Below the pieces are notes generated by a model, which did not search any database, was not told where the DNA came from, and saw nothing but the letters and a program-made list of their open reading frames with translations. Source: Hydrogenophaga pseudoflava (GTDB lineage: Bacteria > Pseudomonadota > Gammaproteobacteria > Burkholderiales > Burkholderiaceae_C). Taken from it: a stretch of 61,521 nucleotides of DNA. The number at the start of each line of letters is the position of its first letter. Positions within the stretch are counted from its first letter, which is position 1. The position numbers and the translations under genes were made by a program. Positions 20,614-29,457 of the stretch are shown in pieces. Location of the stretch: assembly GCF_031020795.1 (NCBI RefSeq), contig NZ_JAVHJP010000001.1, positions 1,103,251 through 1,164,771 of the forward strand, in the 5' to 3' direction.

Positions 20614-21003
20614 GACTCCATCGGCCCGGAACCCGCGCCGGGCCTAGCGGAGCGCCGCCACGCCCCCGTGTCAAGCCACCCAGCGCAAATTTTTCTGGAA
20701 AACAGCGCTTGACAGGCCTTGGTTATGCACAAATTCTTTGCTGCGGTGCAGAAGGTACATTGCATCACCATCGCCGCCTACCCTGTTCATGTGAGTTTTG
20801 CAAGTTGTTGATTTCATTGAACTTTGTGGTTTGCCGTTTTTCCGGGCAATTTAAGAAAGCCCTTGATTTACAAGGGTTCCCGGGCCCGAAAACACAGCTA
20901 TCAACAAAGTTATCCACAGAAAGTCTGGACAGTTGTGGAAGCCATGACAAATCAATGACTTACCCGGTTTTTCGACAGTTCAACTGAGGAAAAAGCGCCA
21001 AAT
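20614..21003. other. AT-rich intergenic region hemE-priA with DnaA-box-like sites
   Basis: This 390-base gap is far poorer in G+C than its surroundings (26 of 60 bases in 20821-20880). It contains a perfect DnaA box TTATCCACA at 20910-20918, a one-mismatch version TTATGCACA at 20723-20731, a TTGACA hexamer at 20709-20714 with only a weak -10 partner, a GC hairpin without T tract at 20623-20644 and a small inverted repeat CCCTTG/CAAGGG at 20860-20876. No ORF with family similarity is present. It probably holds the priA promoter; the boxes may let DnaA act there. Confidence 0.5.
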
Positions 21004-23115
21004 ATGCCTACCTGGTCCAGCGTGGTCGTTGCGGCCCCGGCCCACAGCGGTCTCGGTCCGGCGCTGAGTTACCGAAGTGAGTTGTCGCTCGCGCCGGGAA
21101 CGCTGGTGCGCGTGCCGCTGGGCGCGCGCGAGGTACTGGGCGTGGTGTGGGACGGGCCGGACGAACCTCCCCCGGGACTGGACCCGGCGCTGGCCAAATC
21201 GGTCATCGGGGTGCTCGAAGGCCTGCCGCCGTTGAGCGTCACCTGGCAACAGTTGGTCACATTTTCGGCGCGCTACTACCAGCGCAGCCTGGGCGAGGTG
21301 GCGCTGGCGGCGCTGCCGCCGCAGCTGCGCGAACTGGACGCGGCGCAGCTGGCGCGGCGTCTCAAGCGCCGTGCGAAGACGGTGGCCCCGGCCGGGGGGA
21401 ACGGAGGCCTCGCAAATGCGGCGCCCCCGTCGAGCGAGGAGCAGGCGGCGGTGCTGACGGCCCTGCCGACGGCCACCGAGCCGGTGCTGCTGTATGGCGC
21501 CACCGGCAGCGGCAAGACCGAGGTCTACCTGCGCGCGACCGAAGACGCACTGGCCGCCGACACCGCGGCGCAAGTGCTGGTGATGGTGCCGGAGATCAAC
21601 CTCACGCCGCAGCTCGAAGCGCGCTTCCGCGAGCGTTTTGCGCCCCTGTACGGCGAGGGCGCGGTGGTGTCCATGCACAGCGGCATGACGCCCGCGCAGC
21701 GGCTGGCGAGCTGGCTGGCGGCGCACAGCGGGCAGGCGCGCATCGTGCTGGGCACGCGCATGGCGGTGTTCGCCAGCCTGCCGGGCCTGCGCCTGATCGT
21801 GGTCGATGAAGAACACGACCCGAGCTACAAAAGCCAGGACGGCGCGCGTTATTCGGCGCGCGATCTCGCGGTCTACCGCGCCAAGGTGGAGAGCGAGGCG
21901 CTGGCAGCCCGCGGCCAGCGCTGCCAGGTGATCCTGGGCTCGGCCACGCCCTCGCTGGAGAGCTGGCACGCCGCCGACCAGGGCCGCTACAAACGGCTGG
22001 AGATGCCCGCGCGCATCGGCGGCGGCGCCCTGCCCCGGCTGCGGCTGGTGGACATGAACCACCAGCCCAAGGGCGCGAGCATCGCGCCGCCGCTGCTGGC
22101 GGCGATGGAGGCGCGCATCGCCCGCGGCGAGCAGTGCCTGGTGCTGCTCAACCGCCGCGGTTATGCACCCGTGCTCTCGTGCGACGCCTGTGCCTGGAAG
22201 AGCCAGTGCCCGCATTGCAGCACCTTCCGCGTGTTCCACAAGCTCGACCGCACGCTGCGCTGCCACCACTGCGGCTTCAGCTCGCGCGTGCCGCGGTCTT
22301 GCCCCGACTGCGGCAACCTGGACATCGCACCGGTGGGGCGCGGCACCGAGCAGATCGAGGAACAGCTGGCCGGGCTGCTCTCGGGCGTGAAGCGGCCCGA
22401 CGGGCAGCCGGCCAAGGTCGCGCGCATGGACGCCGACACCACGCGGCTCAAGGGCAGTCTGGAGCAGCAGCTGGCCGCGCTGCACAGCGGCGAGGTGGAC
22501 GTGCTGGTGGGCACGCAGATGGTGGCCAAGGGCCACGACTTCCGCCGCATCACCCTGGTGGCGAGCATCAACGCCGACGCGGCCCTGTTTGCGAGCGACC
22601 ACCGCGCGCCCGAGCGGCTGTTCGCGTTGCTGATGCAGGCCGCGGGCCGGGCCGGGCGCGACGCGACGCAGGCCGGCGCGAGCGAGATGTGGGTGCAGAC
22701 CTGGCACCCGGAACACCCGCTGTTCGCGTCCCTGCGCAAGTACGACTTCCCCGGCTTCGCCGCCGCGCAGCTGGCCGAGCGCGAGGCCGCGGGCATGCCG
22801 CCCTTCGGCGCCCAGGCGCTGCTGCGCGCCGACGCCCGCACACAGGAAGCGGCGCAGGCGTTTCTCAACGCCGCGGCCGGGGCCGCCGAGGGCCTGCCGC
22901 ACCGGGACGAGGTGACGCTCTACCCGGCCGTGCCGCTGACCATCCAGCGCGTGGCCAATGTCGAGCGCGCACAGCTGCTGGTGGAAAGCCCCTCGCGCGC
23001 GGCGCTGCAGCGCTTCCTTGCGGCCTGGCAACCGCTGCTGCTGGACGGCCGCAGCGTGCCCGGCGCGCGCGGCCTGATCCGCTTCGCGGTGGACGTGGAC
23101 CCCCTCTCGATCTGA
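21004..23115 (+). CDS. priA: Primosomal replication protein N' (PriA helicase)
   Basis: 703 residues. After the N-terminal DNA-binding domain the helicase core shows Walker A GATGSGKT (165-172) and the DEEH box (268-271) followed by DPSYKSQDG, the PriA-specific aromatic loop. Eight cysteines (C393, C396, C402, C405, C420, C423, C433, C436) form the two zinc sites needed for primosome assembly. LGSATPSLES and VGTQMVAKGHDF are further helicase motifs. PriA recognises stalled forks and reloads the replicative helicase. Its ATG lies after the AT-rich region. Confidence 0.97.
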   Translation: MPTWSSVVVAAPAHSGLGPALSYRSELSLAPGTLVRVPLGAREVLGVVWDGPDEPPPGLDPALAKSVIGVLEGLPPLSVTWQQLVTFSARYYQRSLGEVALAALPPQLRELDAAQLARRLKRRAKTVAPAGGNGGLANAAPPSSEEQAAVLTALPTATEPVLLYGATGSGKTEVYLRATEDALAADTAAQVLVMVPEINLTPQLEARFRERFAPLYGEGAVVSMHSGMTPAQRLASWLAAHSGQARIVLGTRMAVFASLPGLRLIVVDEEHDPSYKSQDGARYSARDLAVYRAKVESEALAARGQRCQVILGSATPSLESWHAADQGRYKRLEMPARIGGGALPRLRLVDMNHQPKGASIAPPLLAAMEARIARGEQCLVLLNRRGYAPVLSCDACAWKSQCPHCSTFRVFHKLDRTLRCHHCGFSSRVPRSCPDCGNLDIAPVGRGTEQIEEQLAGLLSGVKRPDGQPAKVARMDADTTRLKGSLEQQLAALHSGEVDVLVGTQMVAKGHDFRRITLVASINADAALFASDHRAPERLFALLMQAAGRAGRDATQAGASEMWVQTWHPEHPLFASLRKYDFPGFAAAQLAEREAAGMPPFGAQALLRADARTQEAAQAFLNAAAGAAEGLPHRDEVTLYPAVPLTIQRVANVERAQLLVESPSRAALQRFLAAWQPLLLDGRSVPGARGLIRFAVDVDPLSI

Positions 23116-23116
23116 G

Positions 23117-23674
23117 TCACAGCGTCCGCGTCAGGAAGTGGCCGTTGGGAATGCGGGCGGCCGTGAAGAACTCGGCCTCGGGCACGCCGTCGATCAGGTG
23201 GCGCAGACAGCGCACCACGAAGCCGTGCGACACCAGCAGCACGGTCTGGCCCGCGTGCCGTTCGCGCAGGCGATGCAGGCCGCGCGCCACGCGCTCGACC
23301 ACGGCGCGCGTGGGCTCGGCGCCGGGCGGCTCCAGGTCCCAGCGGTAGGCGGCGTTGCGTGCCGCGAGCTCGGGGAACTGCGCCGCAGCCTCGGCGTCGG
23401 TCAGGCCGTCGAAGACGCCGAAGTCGCGCTCACGGAAGTCGGCGTCGAAAGCGATGGGCAGGCCCAGGCGGGCTGCGGCGGGTTCGGCGGTCTGGCGCGC
23501 GCGCTGCATGGGCGAGGCCACGATGACCCCGATGCCGGACGGGAGCTGGTCGGCCAGGCGCTGCGCCTGCGCCAGGCCGGCACCGTTCAGCGGCGCGTCG
23601 ATGCGGCCCTGCCAGCGCTCTTCGGTGTTGAGGTCGGTCTCGCCATGGCGGGCCAGCAGCAGGGTCTGGGGCAT
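23117..23674 (-). CDS. Histidine phosphatase family protein (cobC/phosphoglycerate mutase-like)
   Basis: 185 residues from the ATG at 23674 (MPQTLLLARHGETDLN). The RHGE motif, ASPMQRARQTAE, the FRERDFGVFDG block and the second-histidine motif LLVSHGFVVR are all intact, so the phosphohistidine catalytic pair is complete, in contrast to the homologue at 12423-13106. Family members dephosphorylate small molecules, including alpha-ribazole phosphate or phosphosugars; the substrate is unknown. It ends one base from the convergent priA stop and lies downstream of qhpB on the same strand with a 72-base gap. Confidence 0.88.
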   Translation of the reverse strand: MPQTLLLARHGETDLNTEERWQGRIDAPLNGAGLAQAQRLADQLPSGIGVIVASPMQRARQTAEPAAARLGLPIAFDADFRERDFGVFDGLTDAEAAAQFPELAARNAAYRWDLEPPGAEPTRAVVERVARGLHRLRERHAGQTVLLVSHGFVVRCLRHLIDGVPEAEFFTAARIPNGHFLTRTL

Positions 23675-23746
23675 GGAACGCGGGAATGAAAAAGAGGTGC
23701 CGGCAAGCTTACCGGACACCCCGTTCCGAGAGACCGCGCGCCCAAC

Positions 23747-24874
23747 TCAGCGCGTGAAGGTCTGCGGCGCGGCCGCCCCCATGTCGCCGCCCGGCAGCGC
23801 GAGCGTGCTCAGCGGCTTGAGCTCGGCCGCGTCGTACACCGCCAGGTTGTTCCAGGTGCCGCCCAGGTACACCTTGCTGCCGTCCCGGTTCATCGAGATC
23901 GTGTAGTGCGAGTGCGGGATCTCCGCCGCCTTGATCAGCTTCTTCTGCTTGATGTCGTATTTCGCCAGCCGGTTGAGCACGCCGAACATCAGGTTCGGGT
24001 CCTTGGGCGAGCGCACGCCGGTGAAGTAGATCTCGGTGAAGGGCGCGAAGTCGCGGGTCTCGGTCTGGCCGGTCCTGAGGTTGATGTTGAAGTAGCCGTA
24101 GATCCAGTCGGCCGTGGCCGGGTCGTCGGTCTTGCCTTTGAACCTGGCCGTGGTGTAGAGGATGGTGAAGTCGTCCGCGGCGTTCTTCAGCGGCCAGACG
24201 CTGAGCACGTCGGGCGGCGCGTAGCGCGGTCGCTTCCAGTTGCGCGACGGGATCGCGACGGTGTGCTGGCCGGTCTGCGGATCGAACTTGTAGATGTCGG
24301 GCCCGACCATGTAGAGCGAGCCGTCGTGGCCGGTGGCCATCACCGTCACCTGGCGCGGCGCGGGCAGGGTGCGCAGCGGCCTGGCGCCCTCGCCGGCCAG
24401 CGCGTCGTACACCGCCAGCCGCGGCTGGCCGACGCGGTAGTGGTCGGGGTGGAGCGTGGTCGGCGTCTGGATGACGTACAGCTGCTTGCTGTCGTTGCTC
24501 AGCGCGAGCGCAAACAGCGCCTTGGCACGCTCGTCGGCCTTCTGCGACATCTTCGCCTGGAACACCAGCTTGCAGCTGTCGAGCGCGATGCCGTGCACCT
24601 CGTCGAAGCGGTTGGTGACCAGGTAGGCCGTGGCCTTGTCGGGCGACATGACCAGGGTGGCGGGGCCGACCGAGCCGGGCACGGCGCAGGTCTTGAACAG
24701 GCTGTCGGTCTTGAGGTCGACGACGTGCAGGTTGTCGGGGTAGTTGCCGACCACCAGGTACTCGTCGCCCTTGACCAGGGGCTTGTCGGCGTTGAGCGGC
24801 GCGGCCAGGGCGGCGGCGGGTGCGAGAGCGGCCAGCGCGAGGGCGCGCCACGCGGGAGCGAATGTGTGGTTCAT
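23747..24874 (-). CDS. qhpB: Quinohemoprotein amine dehydrogenase beta subunit
   Basis: 375 residues from the ATG at 24874, which has GGAG upstream. A Sec signal peptide with cleavage near A24/A25 marks it as periplasmic. The mature part is built of repeated strands such as YLVVGNYPDNLHVVDLKT and KVYLGGTWNNLAVYDAAEL, as expected for the seven-bladed beta-propeller of the QHNDH beta subunit. In this family the beta subunit packs against the gamma subunit and closes the active site. It is the last gene of the leftward qhpA-D-C-B run, 20 bases after qhpC. Identification depends strongly on this context, since other YVTN-type propellers look alike. Confidence 0.9.
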   Translation of the reverse strand: MNHTFAPAWRALALAALAPAAALAAPLNADKPLVKGDEYLVVGNYPDNLHVVDLKTDSLFKTCAVPGSVGPATLVMSPDKATAYLVTNRFDEVHGIALDSCKLVFQAKMSQKADERAKALFALALSNDSKQLYVIQTPTTLHPDHYRVGQPRLAVYDALAGEGARPLRTLPAPRQVTVMATGHDGSLYMVGPDIYKFDPQTGQHTVAIPSRNWKRPRYAPPDVLSVWPLKNAADDFTILYTTARFKGKTDDPATADWIYGYFNINLRTGQTETRDFAPFTEIYFTGVRSPKDPNLMFGVLNRLAKYDIKQKKLIKAAEIPHSHYTISMNRDGSKVYLGGTWNNLAVYDAAELKPLSTLALPGGDMGAAAPQTFTR

Positions 24875-24894
24875 GCGGGTTCTCCGGTCGCGGG

Positions 24895-25215
24895 TCACTC
24901 GTTGGGGAAGACGGAGCCGAGGTTGCGCCAGTCGTCCTTGGTGCTGGCGGTTTTCTTGCCCCAGTCCGGGTAGGTGTTCATGGTGTCCGGCACCTGGGCC
25001 GGCCACCAGCAGGGGTCGGCGCAGCCGTAGAGGTCGGCCTCCATGGGCTGGCACAGCGAGGCGACGCCACCGAAGGCGTCGACCTCCCAGCCGGGGTCGA
25101 AGGTGGCGGTGCAGCCGGCCACGCTCTGCATGGCGACCACGTCCTCAACCTGGTTCTGTTCGGCCGCCTGGTCCAGCAGCTGGGCCTTCTGGTTGATGGC
25201 TTGGAGGTGTTTCAT
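24895..25215 (-). CDS. qhpC: Quinohemoprotein amine dehydrogenase gamma subunit (CTQ-bearing peptide)
   Basis: 106 residues. In the crystallised family the gamma subunit carries a cysteine tryptophylquinone (CTQ) and three Cys-to-Asp/Glu thioether bonds. With a 28-residue leader, every residue has its counterpart here: C35 with E44, C55 with D61, C69 with D77, and C65 with W71 for CTQ. These are the only four cysteines. The leader (1-28) has no Sec-type hydrophobic core, in line with modification in the cytoplasm and export by a dedicated transporter. The start lies one base after the qhpD stop and its ribosome binding site (AAAGGTG) is inside qhpD, so the maturase and its substrate are translationally coupled. 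Confidence 0.95.
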   Translation of the reverse strand: MKHLQAINQKAQLLDQAAEQNQVEDVVAMQSVAGCTATFDPGWEVDAFGGVASLCQPMEADLYGCADPCWWPAQVPDTMNTYPDWGKKTASTKDDWRNLGSVFPNE

Positions 25216-25216
25216 G

Positions 25217-26647
25217 TCAGTGCACCTTTCGGGGGGAAATGAAGCGGTCGATGAAGGACGGGTTCTTGGCCATGATTTCGCTGTAGACGCCGATGCCGAA
25301 GTCCACCCAGTCGCGCATGAGTTCGCAGTAGTGGTAGGTCGGGTGGATCGGGTCCTGGTAGCGGGCGTAGCTCTCGTGGTAGCAGCCGCCGGCGCAGAAG
25401 TTGCGGATGCGGCAGGTCTCGCAGCCGGTGCCCGAGCGGTCCAGCCGCTGGTCGAGAAACTCGCCCAGCGCCTGTTTCTCGATGCCGGTCTTGACGTCGC
25501 CGAAGGTCGGCAGCGAGGAGCCGGTGAAGCGGTGGCAGAGGTTGAGGCCGCCTTCGTGGTCCACCGCCAGCATCTTCAGCCCCGCGCCGCAGGGCAGCGC
25601 CTTGCGCTGACCTTCGTGCAGGTCGGTGATGAGCTGGTGCAGGTTGGAAAAGCCGGTGGTGCGGCCCTGAAGGGCTTCGCTGAGGTACCGCTCACCGAGC
25701 CGCTTGAAGCCGGCGAAGACCTCGTGCAACTCGTCCACCGAGAGGTTGAAGGTGTCGATGTCGCCCGAGGTGACGGGCGCAAAACCAACCTCGGCAAAGC
25801 CCAGCTCGTTGAACAGGTGGTCCCAGATGCGCTCGACCTCGGTGGTGCCGTGCGTGAGCGTGACGCGGGCACCGACGGGCCGCGCGTGGTAGCGGGCCAG
25901 CAGCTTGCGTGCCTTGTCGCTCACCGTGCGGTAGGTGCCCTTGCCGCCGACGGTGCGCCGATTGCGGTCGTGGATCGCCTCGGGGCCGTCCATGCTGATC
26001 GAGAGGCCGAAGCGGTGCTCGTCCAGCCAGTCCACGATCTCGTCGGTCAGCAGCGTGGCGTTGGTGGTCATGACGAAGTCGACCTGCTTGCCCAGCTGGG
26101 CGAAGCGGGCCTCGCAGTAGTCGACCACCGCGCGGATCAGCTTGAGGTTGGACAGCGGCTCACCGCCGAAGAAGACCACGCTGAAGCGCTTCTCGTTGGG
26201 CGACTCGGCCAGCATCAGCTCGATCGACTGCTGCGCGGTCTCCAGCGACATGCGCCGGCCCTTGTCGGGCGTGTCGAGGTCTTCCTTGTAGCAGTAGGTG
26301 CAGCTGAGGTTGCAGCCGGTGTTGACGTTCAGCACCACGGTGTTGATCGCCAGGTGGCCCAGCGTGGTCACCGGCTTGGCGGCGGGCTTGAGGCGGCCGT
26401 CGCTCAGCAGGTCCAGCGTCAGCAGCTCGCCGACGGTCTCGCGCAGGTCCTGCTCGTCGAACCGGCCGCGCAGTTGCTGCACCAGCTGGTCGGCCGAGAG
26501 GGATTCGGCGCGCACCCGTTCCAGCACGGTGTCGGTCATCTCGTCGATGCCGTACAGCGCATTGGTCGGGATGTGCAGCATCATGGTGCGCTCGCCCACC
26601 CGCACCTTGTGCAGGTTGTGTTCGCGCAGGCTCAGGATGTCACTCAT
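25217..26647 (-). CDS. qhpD: Radical SAM maturase forming intra-peptide thioethers in QhpC
   Basis: 476 residues. The radical SAM [4Fe-4S] motif is C112-x3-C116-x2-C119 within [15 protein letters not shown], followed by the GGEPLSN glycine motif. The C-terminal SPASM-type region has CGAGLKML and the cluster [19 protein letters not shown]. The N-terminal 90 residues form a small domain that in related maturases binds the peptide substrate. QhpD creates the Cys-Asp/Glu cross-links in the gamma subunit. It lies between qhpA and qhpC, the standard order. The ATG at 26647 is preceded by AAGGAG. Confidence 0.95.
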   Translation of the reverse strand: MSDILSLREHNLHKVRVGERTMMLHIPTNALYGIDEMTDTVLERVRAESLSADQLVQQLRGRFDEQDLRETVGELLTLDLLSDGRLKPAAKPVTTLGHLAINTVVLNVNTGCNLSCTYCYKEDLDTPDKGRRMSLETAQQSIELMLAESPNEKRFSVVFFGGEPLSNLKLIRAVVDYCEARFAQLGKQVDFVMTTNATLLTDEIVDWLDEHRFGLSISMDGPEAIHDRNRRTVGGKGTYRTVSDKARKLLARYHARPVGARVTLTHGTTEVERIWDHLFNELGFAEVGFAPVTSGDIDTFNLSVDELHEVFAGFKRLGERYLSEALQGRTTGFSNLHQLITDLHEGQRKALPCGAGLKMLAVDHEGGLNLCHRFTGSSLPTFGDVKTGIEKQALGEFLDQRLDRSGTGCETCRIRNFCAGGCYHESYARYQDPIHPTYHYCELMRDWVDFGIGVYSEIMAKNPSFIDRFISPRKVH

Positions 26648-26671
26648 GTCTGTGCTCCTTGTGGTGTGCGC

Positions 26672-28255
26672 TCAGGGCAGCGGCGGGTTGTTCCAGCGCT
26701 GCACGGTCACGATGAAGTGGCCCTTGCCGGTCAGCGTCTTCCTGCCTTCGGTCACCGTCGCCACCGCGTTCAGGTTGCCGGCGTTGTTGGTGCTCATGCG
26801 GCGCTTCGGGTTGGGGCCGGCGCCGGCCGGCGTGAAGATGCCGGTGTCGGCGTCCATCAGGCCCGCGAACTCGGCGTCGCGGTCCTCCTTGGCCACCTCG
26901 TTGAAGGGCTCGACCGACCACTTGGCGGGCACCGGACCGATGGCCCAGTCGTCCTTGGTGCCCTTCTTGCCGTCGCGCCCCACCGAGTGGGCGATGGCCT
27001 CGAAGCGGCCCTGCACCACCGGCGTCGAACCACCGTTGCCACCGATGCGGCCCACCGCGTACTCGGGCGCCACCTTCACGTAGTCGATGCGGTCGAACAC
27101 CGCCAGCGGGCTGCTCGCCGCGCCGACCTGGAGCGTCTTCACGCCTTTGGCCGCCGACTTCGCCGCCGCGACCTTGAGCACCAGCTGGTTCGCATCGCGC
27201 GAGACGGTCTCGGCCACGCTCAGGGCCTTGGGCAGCTTCACCTCGCCATCGAGCCCGGTGCCGACGATGCGCAGCGTGGCAGTCTCACCCGCACGGATGA
27301 GGGCCGGCTGCACCGCCAGCACCACCGCACCCTTGCCCTGCCGGGCCGCGTTCAGGTCGCCGCCGCTGGCGTCCTGCTCACGCTCGTACATGCGGCCGCT
27401 GGCCCGGTCGCCGTCCAGCGCCAGCACCTGGCGCATCTTCACGCCACCCACGTCGAGGTCGGCGCGCCACTCGTAACCGGTGTAGACCAGGGCCGTGCCG
27501 CTGCCCTTGAGCGGACTGCCATCGGCCCAGGCGCCGTCGAGACCCACCGTGTAGCGGTCGGTGCCGCTGCCGGCGGCGACCGTCATCACGCCCGCGTAGT
27601 CGCCCCTGCCGGGCCAGCGGCCGGCCACCGTCCAGGCGCCCACGGGGCTCACCGGCGCCTTGGCCTTCCAGTCGTCCCAGGCCTTGGACTCGTAGGGGTA
27701 GGTCTTGGCGAGGTAGGGCACCATCTCTTTCAGGGCAATGCCCAGCCAGTCGCGGTCGCGGCCACCGGCCTGGTATTCGGTGGTCGGGAACTGGCCCAGG
27801 TGGAAGTGCACCAGGTGCTCCCACTCGGCCATCGGCCGGCGCTGCAGCTCGACCCGCGCACCGGAGTGGCAGCGCGCGCACATCTGGCCGAACAGTTCGG
27901 TCTTGTGCTGCTCGATGGTGTTCAGGCGCCGCTCCATCGCGAAGCGCGCGCCCTGGGTTTCGGATGGTGCCAGGCCCTGCGTGTCGGCCAGGTGTTTCAC
28001 CACGGTGCGCACCTCCTCGGTCGAGAGCGGCGCGTTGTGCATGGTGCGCATGCGCGTGACCGTCATCAGCCAGCCCTCGGGCGACTTGCGCTGCTGCAGG
28101 CGGTTGACCTGGTCACCCACCTTGGTGTGGCAGGTGACGCACTTGCTGTTGATGATCTCCTGCGCAGTGGCGGCGCCCGCGGCCGGCGTTGCCGCCAGCC
28201 ACGCCAGCGCCGCGCCCAGCGGCAGCAGCGACCTGAGTGTCTGTGTCCAGTTCAT
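26672..28255 (-). CDS. qhpA: Quinohemoprotein amine dehydrogenase alpha subunit (diheme cytochrome c)
   Basis: 527 residues. A Sec signal peptide (about 1-29) precedes a cytochrome c domain with two haem c attachment motifs, C39-VT-CH43 and C126-AR-CH130. The rest is a series of beta-sandwich domains as in the known alpha subunit. The protein accepts electrons from the CTQ of the gamma subunit and passes them to a soluble cytochrome or cupredoxin in the periplasm during primary amine oxidation. The ATG has GAGGAG nine bases upstream. It is the first gene of the leftward structural operon; its leader holds a CCGCC-TTCT-GGCGG hairpin at 28280-28293. Confidence 0.94.
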   Translation of the reverse strand: MNWTQTLRSLLPLGAALAWLAATPAAGAATAQEIINSKCVTCHTKVGDQVNRLQQRKSPEGWLMTVTRMRTMHNAPLSTEEVRTVVKHLADTQGLAPSETQGARFAMERRLNTIEQHKTELFGQMCARCHSGARVELQRRPMAEWEHLVHFHLGQFPTTEYQAGGRDRDWLGIALKEMVPYLAKTYPYESKAWDDWKAKAPVSPVGAWTVAGRWPGRGDYAGVMTVAAGSGTDRYTVGLDGAWADGSPLKGSGTALVYTGYEWRADLDVGGVKMRQVLALDGDRASGRMYEREQDASGGDLNAARQGKGAVVLAVQPALIRAGETATLRIVGTGLDGEVKLPKALSVAETVSRDANQLVLKVAAAKSAAKGVKTLQVGAASSPLAVFDRIDYVKVAPEYAVGRIGGNGGSTPVVQGRFEAIAHSVGRDGKKGTKDDWAIGPVPAKWSVEPFNEVAKEDRDAEFAGLMDADTGIFTPAGAGPNPKRRMSTNNAGNLNAVATVTEGRKTLTGKGHFIVTVQRWNNPPLP

Positions 28256-28299
28256 GGGGGTTCTCTCCTCGCAAAGTCACCGCCTTCTGGCGGCGTGCG

Positions 28300-28343
28300 A
28301 TTCACTTTAGGGAGATTCCCGATGGCGCCGTATCCACTTTTGG
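28300..28343. promoter_or_regulatory. Direct repeat between qhpA and qhpR, candidate QhpR operator
   Basis: ATTCACTTTAGG at 28300-28311 and ATCCACTTTTGG at 28332-28343 agree in 10 of 12 bases and start 32 bases apart, close to three helical turns. AraC-type activators typically bind two direct repeats on one face of the helix upstream of the promoter they activate. The repeat lies in the 188-base gap between the divergent qhpA and qhpR genes. The binding protein is inferred from position only. Confidence 0.45.
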
Positions 28344-28443
28344 CAAACGCTTGCGCACCTGCCCGGCGGCATGTTTTTTGCACCGCAGCACAGGCGCGCA
28401 CCACCCGCGTGCAGATTCCGCCCCACGAATTGCGAGTCGCCCC

Positions 28444-29439
28444 ATGAACCGGTTCCTAGGACATCCCACCCCGCGCAGCGCCGGCGCCGACGCGGTGGAC
28501 GTGCGCGTGAGCGACACGCACGACGCGGACGAGCAGGCCGCCTGCCTGACCGACTGGGGCCAGTGCTACGAGCAGATGAGCCACGGCAGCTTCGACGGCC
28601 ACTTCGAGTCTTACCGCTTCGACGGCATCGAGATCTTCCGCGAAGACACCAACCAGGTGGTGCAGCAGTACGGCCAGCCCCAGGCCGGCACCATGACGCT
28701 GGCGGCACTGCTGGACACCAGCGAGGACGGGCGCTTCTGCGGCACGCCGGTCACCCCCGACCACTACTTCTTCCTGCGCGGCGGCAAGGAGTTCCACTTC
28801 CGCACGCCGCAGCGCGTGACGCTGGCCGCGGTGACGGTGGACCTGGAGCGCTTCGGCGCCTACTGCCAGCGCGTGGGCGAACTGCCGCCGCCCGGCGCCT
28901 GTGTGGACAACGGCCTGATCCGCAAGGGTGTGCAGGACGAGCTGGGGGGCGTGCTCACCAGCCTGATGCAGAGCATCCGCCACTCGCCCGACATGCTGCG
29001 CCACGACACCCTGCGCCGCTGCCTGGCCGAGGGCCTGCACAGCACCGTGTTGGGTCTGTGCGGGCCGACGGAGAACACCAGCAAGGACCTGACCGCCTGC
29101 ACGCGGCAGTACGTGGTGAACAAGGCGCGCGACTACATGCGCGAGCATGTGGACGAGCCGATCACGGTGAGCGACCTGTGCGCGCACATCCGCGTCTCGC
29201 GCCGCACGCTGCAGTACTCGTTCCAGGACGTACTGGGCACCAACCCGGCGCGCTACCTGCGCAACATGCGCCTGAACGGCGCCCGGCGCGAGATCCGCCG
29301 CCAGACCGACGAGCGCGCGCCGCTGGCCGACATCGCGGCGCGCTGGGGCTTCTGGCATCCCTCGCGGTTCGCCTCGGAATACAAGTCGCTGTTCGGCGAA
29401 CTGCCCTCGGCCACGCTCAAGGCCGCGGTGCGGCACTGA
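28444..29439 (+). CDS. qhpR: AraC family regulator of the amine dehydrogenase locus
   Basis: 331 residues from the ATG at 28444. The N-terminal part (about 30-215) is a cupin-less sensor domain similar in plan to EutR-type regulators. The C-terminal 100 residues hold the two AraC helix-turn-helix motifs: ITVSDLCAHIRVSRRTLQYSFQ and LADIAARWGFWHPSRFASEY. It sits between and opposite to the two leftward qhp operons, where it could control both. In known QHNDH loci an AraC regulator activates the genes in the presence of a primary amine. The start is not supported by a strong ribosome binding site; an upstream in-frame extension to 28237 overlaps the qhpA promoter region and was not used. Confidence 0.87.
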   Translation: MNRFLGHPTPRSAGADAVDVRVSDTHDADEQAACLTDWGQCYEQMSHGSFDGHFESYRFDGIEIFREDTNQVVQQYGQPQAGTMTLAALLDTSEDGRFCGTPVTPDHYFFLRGGKEFHFRTPQRVTLAAVTVDLERFGAYCQRVGELPPPGACVDNGLIRKGVQDELGGVLTSLMQSIRHSPDMLRHDTLRRCLAEGLHSTVLGLCGPTENTSKDLTACTRQYVVNKARDYMREHVDEPITVSDLCAHIRVSRRTLQYSFQDVLGTNPARYLRNMRLNGARREIRRQTDERAPLADIAARWGFWHPSRFASEYKSLFGELPSATLKAAVRH

Positions 29440-29457
29440 GCGGCCGCTGGCCGGCGG

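Noticed and set aside
20614..21003. Chromosome replication origin at the AT-rich DnaA-box region
   Set aside because: Only one perfect box and one near match, and dnaA, dnaN, gyrB and rpmH are not adjacent; regulation of priA is a simpler reading.
25043..28447. 1134-codon open frame on the + strand across qhpC, qhpD and qhpA
   Set aside because: Antisense shadow; the - strand carries radical SAM, haem-binding and CTQ motifs.
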